Counted from the first letter of the stretch, positions 58,901-62,313 are shown. The stretch is 64,000 bases of DNA from Eutrigla gurnardus (GCA_963514095.1 OY741269.1:19997190-20061189), one strand, 5' to 3'. The notes: generated by a model from the letters alone, not told the origin. Program-made: numbers and translations.

Positions 58901-59124
58901 CTTCTCGTGGAGATATTTGTGATTTTCCATCACCATCCACTTATTGTGAACATCTAATAATAATAACACAATAATCTTTCAAATTGAAGGAAAATCAAAT
59001 CTCTTCCCCTCCTCCCCAGTCTAAAGACTACACCAGTCTTAGTCTCACGTACCTGGAGGTCTATCTTCAGCCATTTGTCGTGAAATCTCAGCTGAGCGTC
59101 GAGGGTAAAAGACGGAGACGGCAT
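4674..59124 (-). CDS. herc2: HERC2, giant HECT-type E3 ubiquitin-protein ligase (90 coding exons)
   Basis: The gene encodes a very large HECT ubiquitin ligase. In mammals the family member works in DNA-damage signalling (RNF8/UBC13 assembly), BRCA1, XPA and FBXL5 turnover, and binds UBE3A through its second propeller. I traced 90 coding exons by matching the translation to the known family order and requiring GT-AG (one GC-AG) borders and continuous phase. The lengths sum to 14,496 nt, giving 4,831 residues and a stop, against 4,834 in human. The start is the ATG at 59124, opening with MPSPSF, close to the human MPSESF. The protein ends in DYLTGH, as in the family. No frameshift or internal stop was met in any exon. 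Exon numbers used here count a non-coding exon 1, so coding exons are 2 to 91. Exon coordinates are in the block entries below. Exact borders are manual and a few acceptors (exons 32, 48) could shift by three bases. Confidence 0.97.
4985..5275. repeat. repeat family C, copy in the last herc2 intron
   Basis: Contains GTAGCGACCTGTCAATCAC, TCATAGACTTCTATACAATC and GAGGAGTCGCCCCCTGGTGG. A frame here appears open on the plus strand only because of the antisense of exon 91 and chance. Confidence 0.6.
5355..5785. repeat. minisatellite, unit about 28-30 bp (AAAAAGCTGAATATTTGAAG)
   Basis: About fourteen diverged copies of an AAAAAGCTGAATA core alternate between TTTGAAGA and TGTGCAAAAG types. Related single copies occur at 7140-7400. 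It lies in the last herc2 intron. Confidence 0.9.
5786..6205. repeat. TC/CTGT low-complexity tract
   Basis: Pyrimidine-rich simple sequence (TCTC, CTGT, CCCTCTGTCT units). It creates long serine/leucine-rich frames on the plus strand that are not genes. It is followed by CTACCGAGTA repeats to about 6355. Confidence 0.9.
6356..8261. other. rest of the last herc2 intron
   Basis: This holds scattered copies of the GCTGAATA motif (7140-7400) and GGAAATGCTT/AAGCATTTCC near 7490-7515, which echo the left side at 5320-5360, so 5318-7520 may be one composite repeat. Nothing else recognised. No exon is missing, since exons 90 and 91 join in phase. Confidence 0.5.
8998..9315. repeat. repeat family B, second long copy
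   Basis: It shares the GCAGCTACAATGTTAGCAT to CACCTCTGGATGATGTCATG stretch with the copy at 19655-20120. It lies in the intron between exons 87 and 88. The rest of that intron (9316-10785) holds a GT microsatellite and nothing else I can name. Confidence 0.6.
9730..9800. repeat. GT microsatellite
   Basis: About 23 GT units and a degenerate tail in the intron between exons 87 and 88. Confidence 0.95.
12505..15804 (-). CDS. herc2: herc2 exons 76-82: third RCC1-like propeller, RLD3 (residues 3898-4327)
   Basis: Exons are 15490-15804, 14999-15213, 13898-14075, 13643-13804, 13294-13385, 13055-13194 and 12505-12692. Exon 76 opens with KKIRELMADHE and QWMNRRPDDWTLSAGG, then the blades follow: YGWGHNHRGQLGG, YATGYGAGGRLGIGG, YSWGEAEDGKLGHGN, FTWGKGRYGRLGHGD, WSWGDGDYGKLGRGGSDG, YTWGKGDYHRLGHG and YTWGDNDEGQLGDG. 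This is a complete seven-blade propeller. It is the most conserved part against mammals after the HECT domain. Intron positions at the blade borders match those of RLD2 in several places. Exon 82 ends with TNAGKLPAQ. Confidence 0.97.
13398..13535. repeat. ATT/ATC trinucleotide tract
   Basis: Imperfect TTA/TTG repeats fill most of the intron between exons 79 and 80. Confidence 0.85.
14076..14998. other. herc2 intron between exons 77 and 78, AT-rich
   Basis: AT-rich sequence with TTTTTGA-type runs; no repeat family recognised and no coding sign. Confidence 0.5.
15882..22142 (-). CDS. herc2: herc2 exons 65-75: linker with beta-sandwich between RLD2 and RLD3 (residues 3347-3897)
   Basis: Exons are 21968-22142, 21245-21431, 20171-20314, 19438-19629, 19186-19339, 18474-18581, 18235-18366, 17989-18147, 17319-17437, 16510-16635 and 15882-16037. 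Exon 65 gives NRPSLAKILLSLDGNLAKQQ. Exon 66 is a serine-rich, low-conservation linker. Exons 69-71 form a strand-rich unit from SSHPYTDDTSTSG through IEFDRQCSTERRHDPL and WSDWSSELRIPGDELKW to GWGWRFTVYPI, resembling the CUB-like sandwich also present in some other giant ligases (inference). Exons 72-75 are helical: LLDFRLNFASNRSIVPRLA, RMWALQRLRKLLTTEYGQS, GGKQLLHSPFFK and CDLELDTLPCCAETHKWAWF. All junctions close in phase. Confidence 0.94.
16070..16460. repeat. repeat family C, copy with internal 28-bp tandem duplication
   Basis: Shares GCTAACAAAGTTAGCTTCAT, the TCTGTTGGACTCTAAAGGGA stretch and the CGCCCCCTGGTGGCC end with the other copies. Within it, a unit starting GGTAAGCCCCGCCCCC is repeated twice in tandem at about 16179-16234. 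Confidence 0.6.
16636..17318. other. herc2 intron between exons 73 and 74
   Basis: Unique-looking AT-rich sequence with a C run at 17019-17031. Nothing recognised. Confidence 0.5.
17469..17893. repeat. repeat family A, copy 1 (CAGGGTT ... AACCCTG)
   Basis: This begins CAGGGTTC and ends ACCAACCCTG, giving 7-bp inverted termini. The inside carries TTCAAGCACTTT motifs and CATCTGTTCATCATCAA. Three further copies are at 27154-27401, 38498-38975 and 57256-57780, all in herc2 introns and all in the same orientation. Family is probably a non-autonomous DNA transposon; no clear target duplication. Confidence 0.7.
18379..18422. repeat. 14-bp tandem repeat (CACAGTTAGCATCA), about three copies
   Basis: The tandem copies start about a dozen bases upstream of exon 71 on the minus strand, inside the region where its branch point and pyrimidine tract should lie. 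Confidence 0.85.
19655..20120. repeat. repeat family B, longest copy
   Basis: The unit contains CTACAATGTTAGCATAGCC, CAAAGCATGACTT, ACTGATCACCATCAT and TCCAGCTGTGGTGAACCAG, preceded by GACCAGACCAGACTATGTGG. Other copies or pieces are at 8998-9315, 43500-43640, 50215-50395 and 56145-56545, the last two reversed. All are in herc2 introns. I do not recognise the family. Confidence 0.6.
21706..21840. repeat. long TA microsatellite with flanking inverted repeat
   Basis: About 40 TA units run to 21788, then ATAAGATAATGTAAAAA, then more TA to about 21837, then TTTTTTACATTATCTTAT. The ATAAGATAATGTAAAA and TTTTACATTATCTTAT blocks are reverse complements around the second TA run. Confidence 0.9.
22143..22917. 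repeat. herc2 intron with CATA/CA run and a CAGA tetranucleotide run at the donor
   Basis: Simple repeats at 22437-22485 (CATA and CA) and 22862-22909 (about 12 CAGA). On the gene strand the latter is a CTGT run that begins about 8 bases after the GTAACC donor of exon 64. Confidence 0.85.
22918..26330 (-). CDS. herc2: herc2 exons 57-64: second RCC1-like propeller, RLD2 (residues 2936-3346)
   Basis: Exons are 26219-26330, 25701-25782, 25361-25595, 24625-24802, 24001-24082, 23708-23879, 23472-23616 and 22918-23143. Blades are visible as FVWGLNDKDQLGG, YACGEATNGRLGLG, FSWGEGDDGKLGH, YSWGLGEYGRLGHGDN, FSWGDGDFGKLGRGGSEG, WTWGKGDYFRLGHG and FAWGDNDHGQQGNG, which makes a full seven-blade propeller. 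In mammals this domain binds and stimulates UBE3A. Conservation to human is near-complete. After the last blade, exon 64 continues with HSVAWTTVDV and ends SLGASYLG. The donor after exon 64 is followed within ten bases by a CAGA tetranucleotide run. Confidence 0.97.
24184..24520. repeat. repeat family E, paired with 20495-20670
   Basis: Both stretches contain ACACAATAACACAAAC or close forms and GAATGGAGTCTGGTGGCTTT or its variant, with AGATGGAGGCAGC upstream. Related pieces occur near 33950-34090. They lie in introns and have no coding sign. Confidence 0.5.
26499..27906 (-). CDS. herc2: herc2 exons 53-56: DOC/APC10 domain (residues 2748-2935)
   Basis: Exons are 27716-27906, 27517-27622, 26758-26849 and 26499-26674. 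They encode a DOC domain, the jelly-roll fold first known from APC10 and found in several ubiquitin ligases. Landmarks are FCGRSGKQLKK, VKSLNVSSSVNQAARLID, CWQSSGSQGK, HWIRLELFPDVLVHRLKMVVD, YMPSLVVVSG, SLNNLIELKTI, DCTEYHRYIEIAIKQCRSSG and CKIHGL. The block ends with an acidic linker DNEEEDDDK. The intron after exon 54 has a GC rather than GT donor (separate finding); only that border keeps the frame into exon 55. Confidence 0.95.
27154..27401. repeat. repeat family A, copy 2 (left part missing)
   Basis: It matches the right half of copy 1 from the GATCATCTGTTCATCATC motif to CCAACCCTG. The left end with the CAGGGTT terminus is absent. It lies between exons 54 and 55. Confidence 0.7.
28079..28218 (-). 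CDS. herc2: herc2 exon 52: ZZ-type zinc finger (residues 2701-2747)
   Basis: This single exon encodes a ZZ zinc finger. The cysteine pairs are visible as CDGC, CRNC and CENC, followed by a histidine pair in KHNTRHSF, which is the cross-brace zinc ligand pattern of the family. In human HERC2 this finger binds the N-terminal tail of histone H3 and SUMO. The exon runs straight on into GRINEPG. The upstream exon ends in phase 2 and this exon ends in phase 1. Confidence 0.96.
28306..30340 (-). CDS. herc2: herc2 exons 48-51: CPH domain and following beta-barrel (residues 2533-2700)
   Basis: Exons are 30239-30340, 29483-29651, 29276-29401 and 28306-28414. Exon 48 gives GAVVTESQTFKKR and DDYAVYIRENIQ. 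Exon 49 is the CPH domain (shared by CUL7, PARC and HERC2), seen in VGMMVKCCRTYEEV, GDVGKVIKLDRDGLHDLNVQ and GTYWVRYIHIELLG; in this family it binds p53-type tetramerisation regions. Exons 50-51 give a second small barrel: HIKIGDKVRVK, KYKWGSVTHRSVGVVK and HWTGLLSEMELVPSVHPGV. The exon 48 acceptor has two adjacent CAG choices (30340 or 30337), which add or drop one glutamine. Confidence 0.94.
28415..29275. other. herc2 intron between exons 50 and 51
   Basis: About 860 bp, AT-rich on the right side, with a T run and ACTTTATTTTTCCAAATGTT-type sequence near 28890 that may be a retroelement piece. No exon is missing between 50 and 51. Confidence 0.45.
30942..31031. repeat. GT microsatellite, about 45 units
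   Basis: An uninterrupted dinucleotide run; on the gene strand it is CA, and it begins 27 bases after the exon 47 donor, separated by a short TA tract. Confidence 0.97.
31059..31559 (-). CDS. herc2: herc2 exons 46-47: UBA-like segment (residues 2396-2532)
   Basis: Exons are 31292-31559 and 31059-31201. After a basic linker (PPKQKKQKTSP) the sequence LPIVLQLMEMGFPRKNIEFAL, SLSG and VEALVGWLLDHPD follows the three-helix pattern of a ubiquitin-associated domain, including the MGF loop. It is followed by a strongly acidic stretch, LSDADTVSDEYSDEEV, ending in AEPAFPT at the donor. The tail after the acidic stretch differs from human, where it reads through DDAAYSMST. A long CA run begins 27 bp inside the intron after exon 47. 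Confidence 0.92.
31851..35923 (-). CDS. herc2: herc2 exons 38-45: region between MIB/HERC2 and UBA-like domains (residues 1938-2395)
   Basis: Exons are 35741-35923, 35377-35561, 35135-35282, 34123-34319, 33610-33840, 33381-33519, 32744-32890 and 31851-31993. Landmarks are HPTAMMLTSTVNLLKTL, EQHRSWSTLGFIRSIAL, LQAVLPSWDKMERSQDMK, PQASLTATHSSTLAEEI, LPFTEPMLVVWAQMV and YILKAGRALLSHQDKLRQILSQ. Exon 42 holds a compact strand-rich segment from GGIDGRLRLGGQVVHEEYGEG to HLKP that looks like a small SH3-type barrel; I know no formal domain name for it. Exon 42 has a weak acceptor (TAG with a short pyrimidine tract) and opens CFLEDYFPDSD, which differs from human only at the first residues, so the join with exon 41 is the least certain in this block. 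Confidence 0.92.
31994..32743. other. herc2 intron between exons 44 and 45
   Basis: About 750 bp of unique-looking sequence; contains two CACCCCCTAGT/GCCCCCTAGTGG motifs often seen in fish repeats. Nothing else. Confidence 0.5.
34375..34760. repeat. T/A low-complexity tract
   Basis: TTTATTTTATT-type sequence with ATTATC units in the intron between exons 40 and 41. A CCCCTCCTCTCCAATGTTTT block occurs twice (34386 and 34621) and again at about 21595-21610. Confidence 0.85.
36119..36170. repeat. AAT then AAG trinucleotide run
   Basis: About 9 AAT units pass directly into about 8 AAG units in the intron between exons 37 and 38. Confidence 0.95.
36390..36869 (-). CDS. herc2: herc2 exons 36-37: MIB/HERC2 domain (residues 1811-1937)
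   Basis: Exons are 36682-36869 and 36390-36582. After a variable acidic linker (DSSEEDLS) and the conserved ATVLEE motif, exon 36 enters the MIB/HERC2 domain at MMKIGTRVMRGVDWKWGDQ. Exon 37 continues with GLGRVIGELGEDGWIRVQWD and TNSYRMGKEGKYDLKLAE. This small beta-barrel is shared with the Mind bomb ligases and serves in substrate or partner binding. The domain is followed by an acidic tail EDSDTEDD. The two exons join exactly on a codon border inside the domain. Confidence 0.95.
36901..37207. repeat. 30-bp minisatellite made of copies of the exon 35 splice-donor junction
   Basis: Ten units of 30 bp, CACTCACCTATGAGCCTGAG plus TGTTTGACAT with small changes, run from 36901 to 37200 and end at the true exon 35 border at 37207/37208. 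On the gene strand each unit reads CTCATAG followed by GTGAGTG, a consensus 5' splice site. The whole intron is about 338 bp, so nearly all of it is this array. Confidence 0.95.
37208..42416 (-). CDS. herc2: herc2 exons 26-35: central region (residues 1273-1810)
   Basis: Exons are 42266-42416, 41967-42181, 41650-41782, 41125-41252, 40838-41033, 39150-39283, 38254-38430, 38030-38166, 37489-37640 and 37208-37399. They encode a long helical region without a named domain. Landmarks are DTERNLGLLLGLHASYLA, HYNYNEEKDEDHCSS, FPPEHPVEEVGRLLLCCLLKH, VYQAKCSLIK, THQEQGRSYKEVCAPVIER, EEPLDVEKMRKCLLKQ, DVDLIPPFNRMLLEVTFGK and TITNENPAGPSLGTIPQAR. Exon 31 (a charged, low-conservation linker with EEELNVHISP) is the most divergent from human. 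The intron upstream of exon 31 holds a DIRS-like retroelement fragment. The intron after exon 35 consists almost wholly of copies of the exon 35 donor junction (separate entry). Confidence 0.93.
38498..38975. repeat. repeat family A, copy 3
   Basis: It begins CAGAGTTCCTCC (one change from the family end) and ends ACTAACCCTG. It contains the same internal landmarks as copy 1, including the stretch on AATTCCACTAACAGATCC. It lies between exons 31 and 32. Confidence 0.7.
39420..40670 (+). mobile_element. DIRS-like retroelement fragment (gag-like ORF start, broken downstream)
   Basis: An open frame at 39897-40208 encodes about 103 residues with cysteine pairs CVDC, CPSCLGVEHL and CMNC. The phrase SCLGVEHLRQGLTEQACMNC matches the style of the first ORF of fish DIRS-type (tyrosine recombinase) retroelements. 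After about 40205 the reading continues only in pieces with stops. No reverse transcriptase or recombinase is present. Borders are approximate. The fragment sits in the herc2 intron between exons 30 and 31, on the opposite strand to the gene. Confidence 0.6.
42526..42892 (-). CDS. herc2: herc2 exons 24-25: cytochrome-b5-like domain (residues 1179-1272)
   Basis: Exons are 42716-42892 and 42526-42629. The fold is recognisable from GGFWTVIEGKVYDIKDF followed by GNSILAQFAGEDP and EDTRESMQAFCVGQYME, which line up with the cytochrome b5 core (GKVYDLTKF, the heme loop, and the closing FIIGEL-like strand). The axial-histidine motif HPGG of true cytochrome b5 is replaced by a SLTG-type stretch, and the second histidine is also absent, so heme binding as in cytochrome b5 is not expected; this is also true of human HERC2. 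Relative to human there is a two-residue insertion (an extra QS) just before SLTGNS. Exon 25 joins in phase 1 after exon 24 and ends on a codon boundary. Confidence 0.92.
42986..45166 (-). CDS. herc2: herc2 exons 18-23: helical region after RLD1 (residues 826-1178)
   Basis: Exons are 44938-45166, 44720-44844, 44112-44290, 43854-44038, 43261-43416 and 42986-43171. They encode a region with no named domain, rich in leucine and probably alpha-helical. Landmarks identical or nearly so to mammalian HERC2 are GLGLGSVLLNNLKQTVV, SGWSVLLPTAEERARALS, SPGRRFMIDLLV, KKEAQKEKEIDEQEANAS (a likely short coiled coil), SASLDLLLRFQRLL, LLCTHIGDILPVA and LLEHLDRFNHLAPG. Exon 18 ends in phase 1 and exon 19 resumes with SGNEMSVSPGRR. 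The function of this stretch is not known to me; I place it as scaffold between propeller 1 and the cytochrome-b5-like domain. Confidence 0.93.
44380..44625. repeat. repeat family C (GAGGAGTCGCCCCCTGGTGG)
   Basis: The segment from CTTTCTGGTCTGTTGGACTC to GAGGAGTCGCCCCCTGGTGG and beyond recurs at 16070-16460 and, in shorter form, at 4985-5275 and near 35640-35710. It is a dispersed fish repeat in herc2 introns. Confidence 0.65.
45410..45502. repeat. 18-bp tandem repeat (AAATGTGTGATATAAATA), about five copies
   Basis: Nearly identical tandem units in the intron between exons 17 and 18. Confidence 0.92.
45567..48022 (-). CDS. herc2: herc2 exons 11-17: first RCC1-like propeller, RLD1 (residues 406-825)
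   Basis: Exons are 47834-48022, 47600-47751, 46991-47148, 46787-46900, 46220-46471, 45859-46052 and 45567-45767. They encode a seven-bladed RCC1-like beta-propeller, a protein-interaction domain. The blades show the usual SWGxGxxGRLGHG pattern: FSWGCGDGGRLGHGD, YTWGRGNYGRLGHG, WSWGDGDYGKLGRGGSDG and YTWGKGDNQRLGHG, plus the inter-blade VACGS signature. Exon 17 closes with the conserved FAWSSC and continues into WPPPQEKEC and LNLLRLQ. Introns here are short, about 0.1-0.6 kb. The intron between exons 12 and 13 is filled by a 30-31 bp minisatellite, and the intron upstream of exon 11 holds a hAT transposon. All exons stay in frame across these insertions. Confidence 0.96.
47221..47578. repeat. 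30-31 bp minisatellite (AACCGAGGTAAATACTGAAC), about 12 copies
   Basis: Units of the type AACCGAGGTAAATACTGAAC plus CCTGACCCAC fill the intron between exons 12 and 13 within the RLD1 coding region. Unit length alternates by one base, so long shadow frames appear on the minus strand. Confidence 0.93.
48122..49366 (+). mobile_element. hAT-type DNA transposon with 8-bp target duplication, degenerate transposase
   Basis: The element proper is 48130-49358. It starts CAGAGGTGGGTAG and ends with the reverse complement CTACCCACCTCTG. The flanking 8-mers GGGACGAT at 48122-48129 and 49359-49366 are identical, the duplication length of hAT elements. Sub-terminal sequence is rich in TTTTACTTGAGTA-like repeats on both sides. 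Inside, an open stretch at 48947-49258 carries HPWPHIKEMF, the usual start of a hAT BED zinc finger. The matching CHLCLPK cysteine part is in another frame after a run of 13 A at 49036-49048. The rest of a transposase is missing, so it cannot be autonomous. It lies in the herc2 intron between exons 10 and 11. Confidence 0.88.
49901..59124 (-). CDS. herc2: herc2 exons 2-10: N-terminal region (residues 1-405)
   Basis: Exons are 59053-59124, 56548-56641, 55945-56076, 53312-53534, 52741-52841, 51148-51289, 50961-51065, 50586-50757 and 49901-50074. They encode the N-terminal region before the first propeller. Visible landmarks shared with mammalian HERC2 are WNEMVKDEE in exon 3, an acidic-basic stretch DKEKKEEEE and WDWGRQP in exon 4, QRLVILERY in exon 5, ALSFAFAFLRRAWRS in exon 6, CSELLQESLDALRALPEA in exon 7, TDNERS-like MDNERSTQGTSAPLLP in exon 9 and SPNESFLRYLTLPQDN in exon 10. 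No catalytic motif is known here; it looks mostly helical. The lysine/glutamate-rich stretch at residues about 66-80 is the least conserved part. Introns are long (up to 2.4 kb) and carry most of the repeats at this end of the gene. Confidence 0.93.
50795..50912. repeat. degenerate tandem repeat (GAGGACTACGTA)
   Basis: About eight diverged units of 13-15 bp fill the middle of the short intron between exons 8 and 9. Confidence 0.8.
51290..52740. other. herc2 intron between exons 6 and 7
   Basis: About 1.45 kb; no repeat family recognised. A 120-codon frame at 51978-52340 has no resemblance to a known protein. Confidence 0.5.
52888..52924. repeat. GT microsatellite
   Basis: About 18 GT units, about 45 bases upstream of the exon 6 acceptor on the gene strand. 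Confidence 0.93.
53557..53608. repeat. 15-bp tandem repeat (GACACGGGGAGGTGA), about three copies
   Basis: Tandem copies lie about 25 bases upstream of the exon 5 acceptor on the gene strand. Confidence 0.85.
53668..54037. mobile_element. short element with 15-bp terminal inverted repeats
   Basis: AGTCCCAGTCGGCAA at 53668-53682 is the exact reverse complement of TTGCCGACTGGGACT at 54023-54037. The 370-bp unit between has no coding sign. No target duplication is clear. It lies in the herc2 intron between exons 4 and 5 and is best read as a MITE. Confidence 0.6.
54038..55944. other. herc2 intron between exons 4 and 5, right part
   Basis: About 1.9 kb with no recognised repeat or coding sign. 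Frames of up to 100 codons here have no family resemblance. Confidence 0.5.
56145..56545. repeat. repeat family B, reversed copy
   Basis: Reversed relative to the 19655 copy: GTGATCAGTAAAAAGTGTGAAG, ATGCTAACATTGTAGCTGC and the duplicated CACAGACAGTCTCTGGTTTC segment. It abuts the exon 3 donor region. Confidence 0.6.
57256..57780. repeat. repeat family A, copy 4 (longest)
   Basis: It begins CGGGGTTCCTAC and ends ACCAACCCTG, about 525 bp. It retains the left part, with AAATTCAAGCACTTTTCAAG and the TTCCAGCTGTGGTAAAC stretch. It lies between exons 2 and 3. Confidence 0.7.
58320..58470. repeat. dispersed repeat paired with 29800-30000
   Basis: Both contain GAATTCCACATGTG followed by ATGTTT/GTGTTT and TCAGTTTAA, with GCCCCGCCCCCT/GCCACGCCCCTT upstream. 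They are two diverged copies of an unnamed repeat in herc2 introns. Confidence 0.5.
58634..58770. repeat. dispersed fish repeat (CCATCCATCC ... GGGTACACCCTGG)
   Basis: The sequence CATCCATCCATTTTCTACCG, then GGAGCCTATCCCAGC, GGGCGAAGGCAGGGTACACC and GGACGCCAGTC is a recurrent fish interspersed repeat. It lies in the herc2 intron between exons 2 and 3. The family name cannot be fixed from memory. Confidence 0.6.
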
Positions 59125-59258
59125 CTTGCCCTCTTCCTCTCCCGGCTGCAGACGCAGCCAACCTGCAACGTGAAAACACAGAGGTCAGTCAGAGGAACGT
59201 CATCAGCTAATAATCCCCGACATTAAGTAAGAAATGGTTATGAGAGCAAAAAAAAGAA

Positions 59259-59405
59259 GCAATAACCAGGAAATGGCTGAGCACTGAATGTCCAACTATA
59301 CTGGACTGGATAGAAATAGTAAAAGAAATTCACAACATGAGATATATTCCCTGAGATATGATACAGAGAAGGGCAACAGATATTGGAAGAAATAGAGATG
59401 TTACT
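59259..59405 (+). mobile_element. relic of an L1-like LINE, C-terminal end of ORF2
   Basis: Read on the plus strand, this stretch gives AITRKWLSTECPTILDWIEIV followed by KEIHNM, then a stop and a few more in-frame residues. The ITRKW...P...DWIEIV...I..M pattern is typical of the C-terminal end of L1/Tx1-type LINE polyproteins. Only about 50 residues remain. It lies in the first herc2 intron. Confidence 0.5.
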
Positions 59406-60528
59406 TGGTGTGACAGGAATTTTTCATTTAGTGGTTTATTATAGGTTGATTAGAAGGTTGAATAGTTTTGACTTATAATATTCCAGTGTCATGAGGTTAC
59501 CTGTATTCTCATGTATGTCATGTCATGTGTTACATGAGTTGTAAAATGCATCTTGTGACACCAGTACAGCTGGCAAGTCAATATGGATCTATGGACACTG
59601 ATGAGTGGCTTCAAACACAACATTGTGGACAAAGTTCTCCATCTACACAAACAACGGAACAATGCTTCTCTGATGACGCGTCACAAACATCTGTATAGAA
59701 AGCCCTTCTCAAGACTGAAGAATGGGCAGACTTTTAAGGAGAGTTTGCTCTGAAGCTGCATATTGGTGATGCGGTCTGCTTGGACATCCTGTTTGTGAGG
59801 GCTTTGACTTAAGTATTAGACTTTGTCCATTTACAGTATGTCTAGAGCGACTGCTAGCCTGTTTTGGACTCTTTAATAAATTACTCAAAGCACTGTTGGA
59901 GTAGTATTCCTATTTCTCACCAGGAAATCATAAACCGATTTCCACCACACTTGGATGTAAGATGACCTAACTGTAATATGTTTGCTCTGGATTGACTTTA
60001 TAAAATGGAGGAATGCTCCCCTCTAAAGCGAGGTTATACCTCAAAAGTAACTTATTGACACAGTTTATTTAGAAAGAAAGAAAGTGCAAAAAAAATAGAA
60101 ACAAGTGTCAGGTCGTTCTCTGGGATGAGGCTCTGGCGCTGCTAGTTTATTAGTCCTTTCTATTTTTTTTTACTTTTGAATGATAATGCAGTATTTCACA
60201 TTGTCAAAGATGACCCTGTTTTGTTTATGTATTTCTAAATTTATTTCCCAAAACAATGTTGTAAAAAACTAGATTGTAATATTTATATATTTGCAGTATT
60301 ACAGACGGGTAGTCTGTGGTGACATCCCCCCGGAGGTGAAAAATAAATAAAAATAAATGCTGTATTACAGTTTGTCTCCATTTTATACACAGAAAAAAAG
60401 CTAACATTCACACATCTTGAGAACTTGAATCTTGCATATCAATAAAAACTCTTTTATATTCCAGTTTCCTCTAAATGTGATTAAAAAAAACAGTTTTAAA
60501 CCAGTCTGTTACGGGATAACCGGTGGAT

Positions 60529-60870
60529 TGAACTGACCGATGTCAGGACAGCAGAGTCACTTGCCACCTTCCACAAAAGATTCAAGCCTCACCTGTTCAG
60601 ACTTCACCTGGACTCTGCATAGCATGACTCACTCCTAATCCCCCCCCCCCCCAAATGCACTTCTATGTTCTTCCCTATAGCACTTTGATCATAGCATTGT
60701 ACTTGAGGTATCCTTGCTGTACAGCTTTACTCAGATAAGGACCTAACACGTTTTTTTTCTTTTTCGCTCTTACTTTATCAGCAATGTGATGTTCTTTCGA
60801 CACATGTACTTACTGTAAGTCGCTTTGGACAAAAGAGTCTGCTAAATACTCTTAATGTATATGTGATGAC
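60529..60870 (+). repeat. dispersed fish repeat ending in the GTCGCTTTGGA tail
   Basis: The segment reads THFHKRF-like codons (KRFKPHLFRLHLD) and ends with TAAGTCGCTTTGGACAAAA and GTCTGCTAAAT, a tail seen very widely in teleost genomes at the 3' ends of retroelements. The exact family is not named here. It contains a run of 12 C. Confidence 0.55.
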
Positions 60871-61249
60871 AAACTATACTAGCATTAACCTCAAACTGGT
60901 AAATTTACACAGTCAAGATAAAAACATGAACAACCTTATCACCCAAATGTCAACAGGGGGGGGGGCAACACCAGCTGTTTAACACACAAACTTACTTGTA
61001 GACCCATTATAATGCTTTTATCACGTTGCAGCTGAAGCAACGTTACACAGGGAGGATGCTCAATCCGGATCAACTGTTCGAGTTACACAGCCGAGTCATC
61101 TCCAGCTACAGAAAAACACCCATAACTGTGCATGTTGGGGCATTTAGCTTTAGCTAAATAACAAAATTACGAGTTATTTAGACGTAACGCTATCCGTGAC
61201 TAAATAACATTACTTACACCAGACAGGGAGTGAAACGAGTAGCATCAAA

Positions 61250-61930
61250 TGCTAGCAAGGACACCGTCCGTTCACCTTGACACCGCGGCTGTTAGCCCCG
61301 GTTTTAACGGACGGTAACGGACGCTAGTTCCGCGGGGTTACACCGGACACTGACACGGCAACAAGCCAAGCTCGTAAACGCAAAACACGTCAAACGCCTT
61401 GTGTAACGTTCACGTTAGCGCTAGCGAGCTAAGTGGTTAGCCTTAGCTCGCTAGGCGGCTAGTAACGCTACACCAAAGCTCATCGTCCGGGGCAACGGCG
61501 AGCAGAAGCTCACGAGACGCCGAACCGAGTTCTCCGTGTCCGCGAGACTCCCGCCACACGGAGGGGCGACATGTCACGTTACAAACGGCCACGTTACCTT
61601 GCAGGGTCTTCCTCGGGCTACTCTCGGAGCCCCTCAGCTGCTGCTCTGCTGCATTAACGAGACATACTGGGCTTTGATTGACAGCTCGCGGACGGGCACG
61701 AGGCATGGAAACAATTTACGTAGTCGCAACCGGGGGAGAGAGTCGACGCGTTCGATTTGCGCCGCTGCAGCGCGGCGGCGAGGGCGGGGCCTCCTACTTG
61801 CGAGGTGCTCCGGGTGGAAGGCCGAGCGTACACCCCCGCCCGCTCGTACCGGCCCGCGCCTTAAAACGTGCGCTCCTTCTGTAATTTTTTTTTGTTTTGA
61901 GGCGGGACATAGGAGGGGCGGGGTTGGCCT
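61250..61930. promoter_or_regulatory. CpG-rich herc2 promoter region
   Basis: This stretch is visibly denser in CG dinucleotides than the AT-rich introns to the left and the AT-rich sequence to the right. It contains the probable herc2 exon 1 and is about 0.9-1.5 kb from the nipa1 start codon, so the two genes have a divergent arrangement. I did not compute an observed/expected ratio. Confidence 0.45.
61598..61710 (-). other. herc2: herc2 probable non-coding exon 1 (5' end approximate)
   Basis: The exon carrying the start codon has an acceptor just upstream of it (candidates near 59145-59165), so the 5' UTR must begin further up. In the GC-rich block at 61450-61850 there is a good donor on the minus strand, CCCTGCAAG followed by GTAACG, with the exon's last base at 61598. 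The right-hand limit is only an estimate of the transcription start. Mammalian HERC2 also has a non-coding first exon. Intron 1 would then be about 2.4 kb. Confidence 0.5.
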
Positions 61931-62135
61931 GTAAATTAACCAGTGTCCGCTCGGTGGCGGTGCGTCTCAACGATTTGGTATTTAACTGCATAGTAACATG
62001 TTTCATATCATTTTAGATGGCTATTTAATTGTTATCTATTTATTATTCTAGTTTATTTTATATTTTTGACTTTTTAAATGTAATAAGTGTACATTTCATA
62101 TTCTTGTTACTGTTAATGCTGCAGACATCCCCTAA

Positions 62136-62313
62136 CAGGTGTGTCAAACTGATCCAGTAAAGGGCCGCTGTGGCTGCAGGTTTTCATTCCAACCAATCAA
62201 GGTGTGAAGGCTAATCATCTAGGTGAATAAGTCGAGTCAGGTGTGTTCTTGCTTGGTTGGAATGAAAACCTGCAGCCACAGCGGCCCTTTACTGGATCAG
62301 TTTGACACACCTG
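62136..62313. mobile_element. short inverted-repeat element (MITE-like) between the two promoters
   Basis: The left arm starts CAGGTGTGTCAAACTG at 62136 and the right arm ends CAGTTTGACACACCTG at 62313. The arms are about 60-66 bp, essentially perfect reverse complements, with a spacer of roughly 45-50 bp. Both flanks carry CCCTA next to the element, but no exact 8-bp target duplication was found. The ends and length fit a non-autonomous DNA transposon of the kind common in fish. Confidence 0.75.

Noticed and set aside
61536..61934. 132-codon plus-strand frame in the CpG-rich promoter
   Set aside because: GC-rich sequence has few stops; no family match and it overlaps the probable herc2 exon 1 in antisense.
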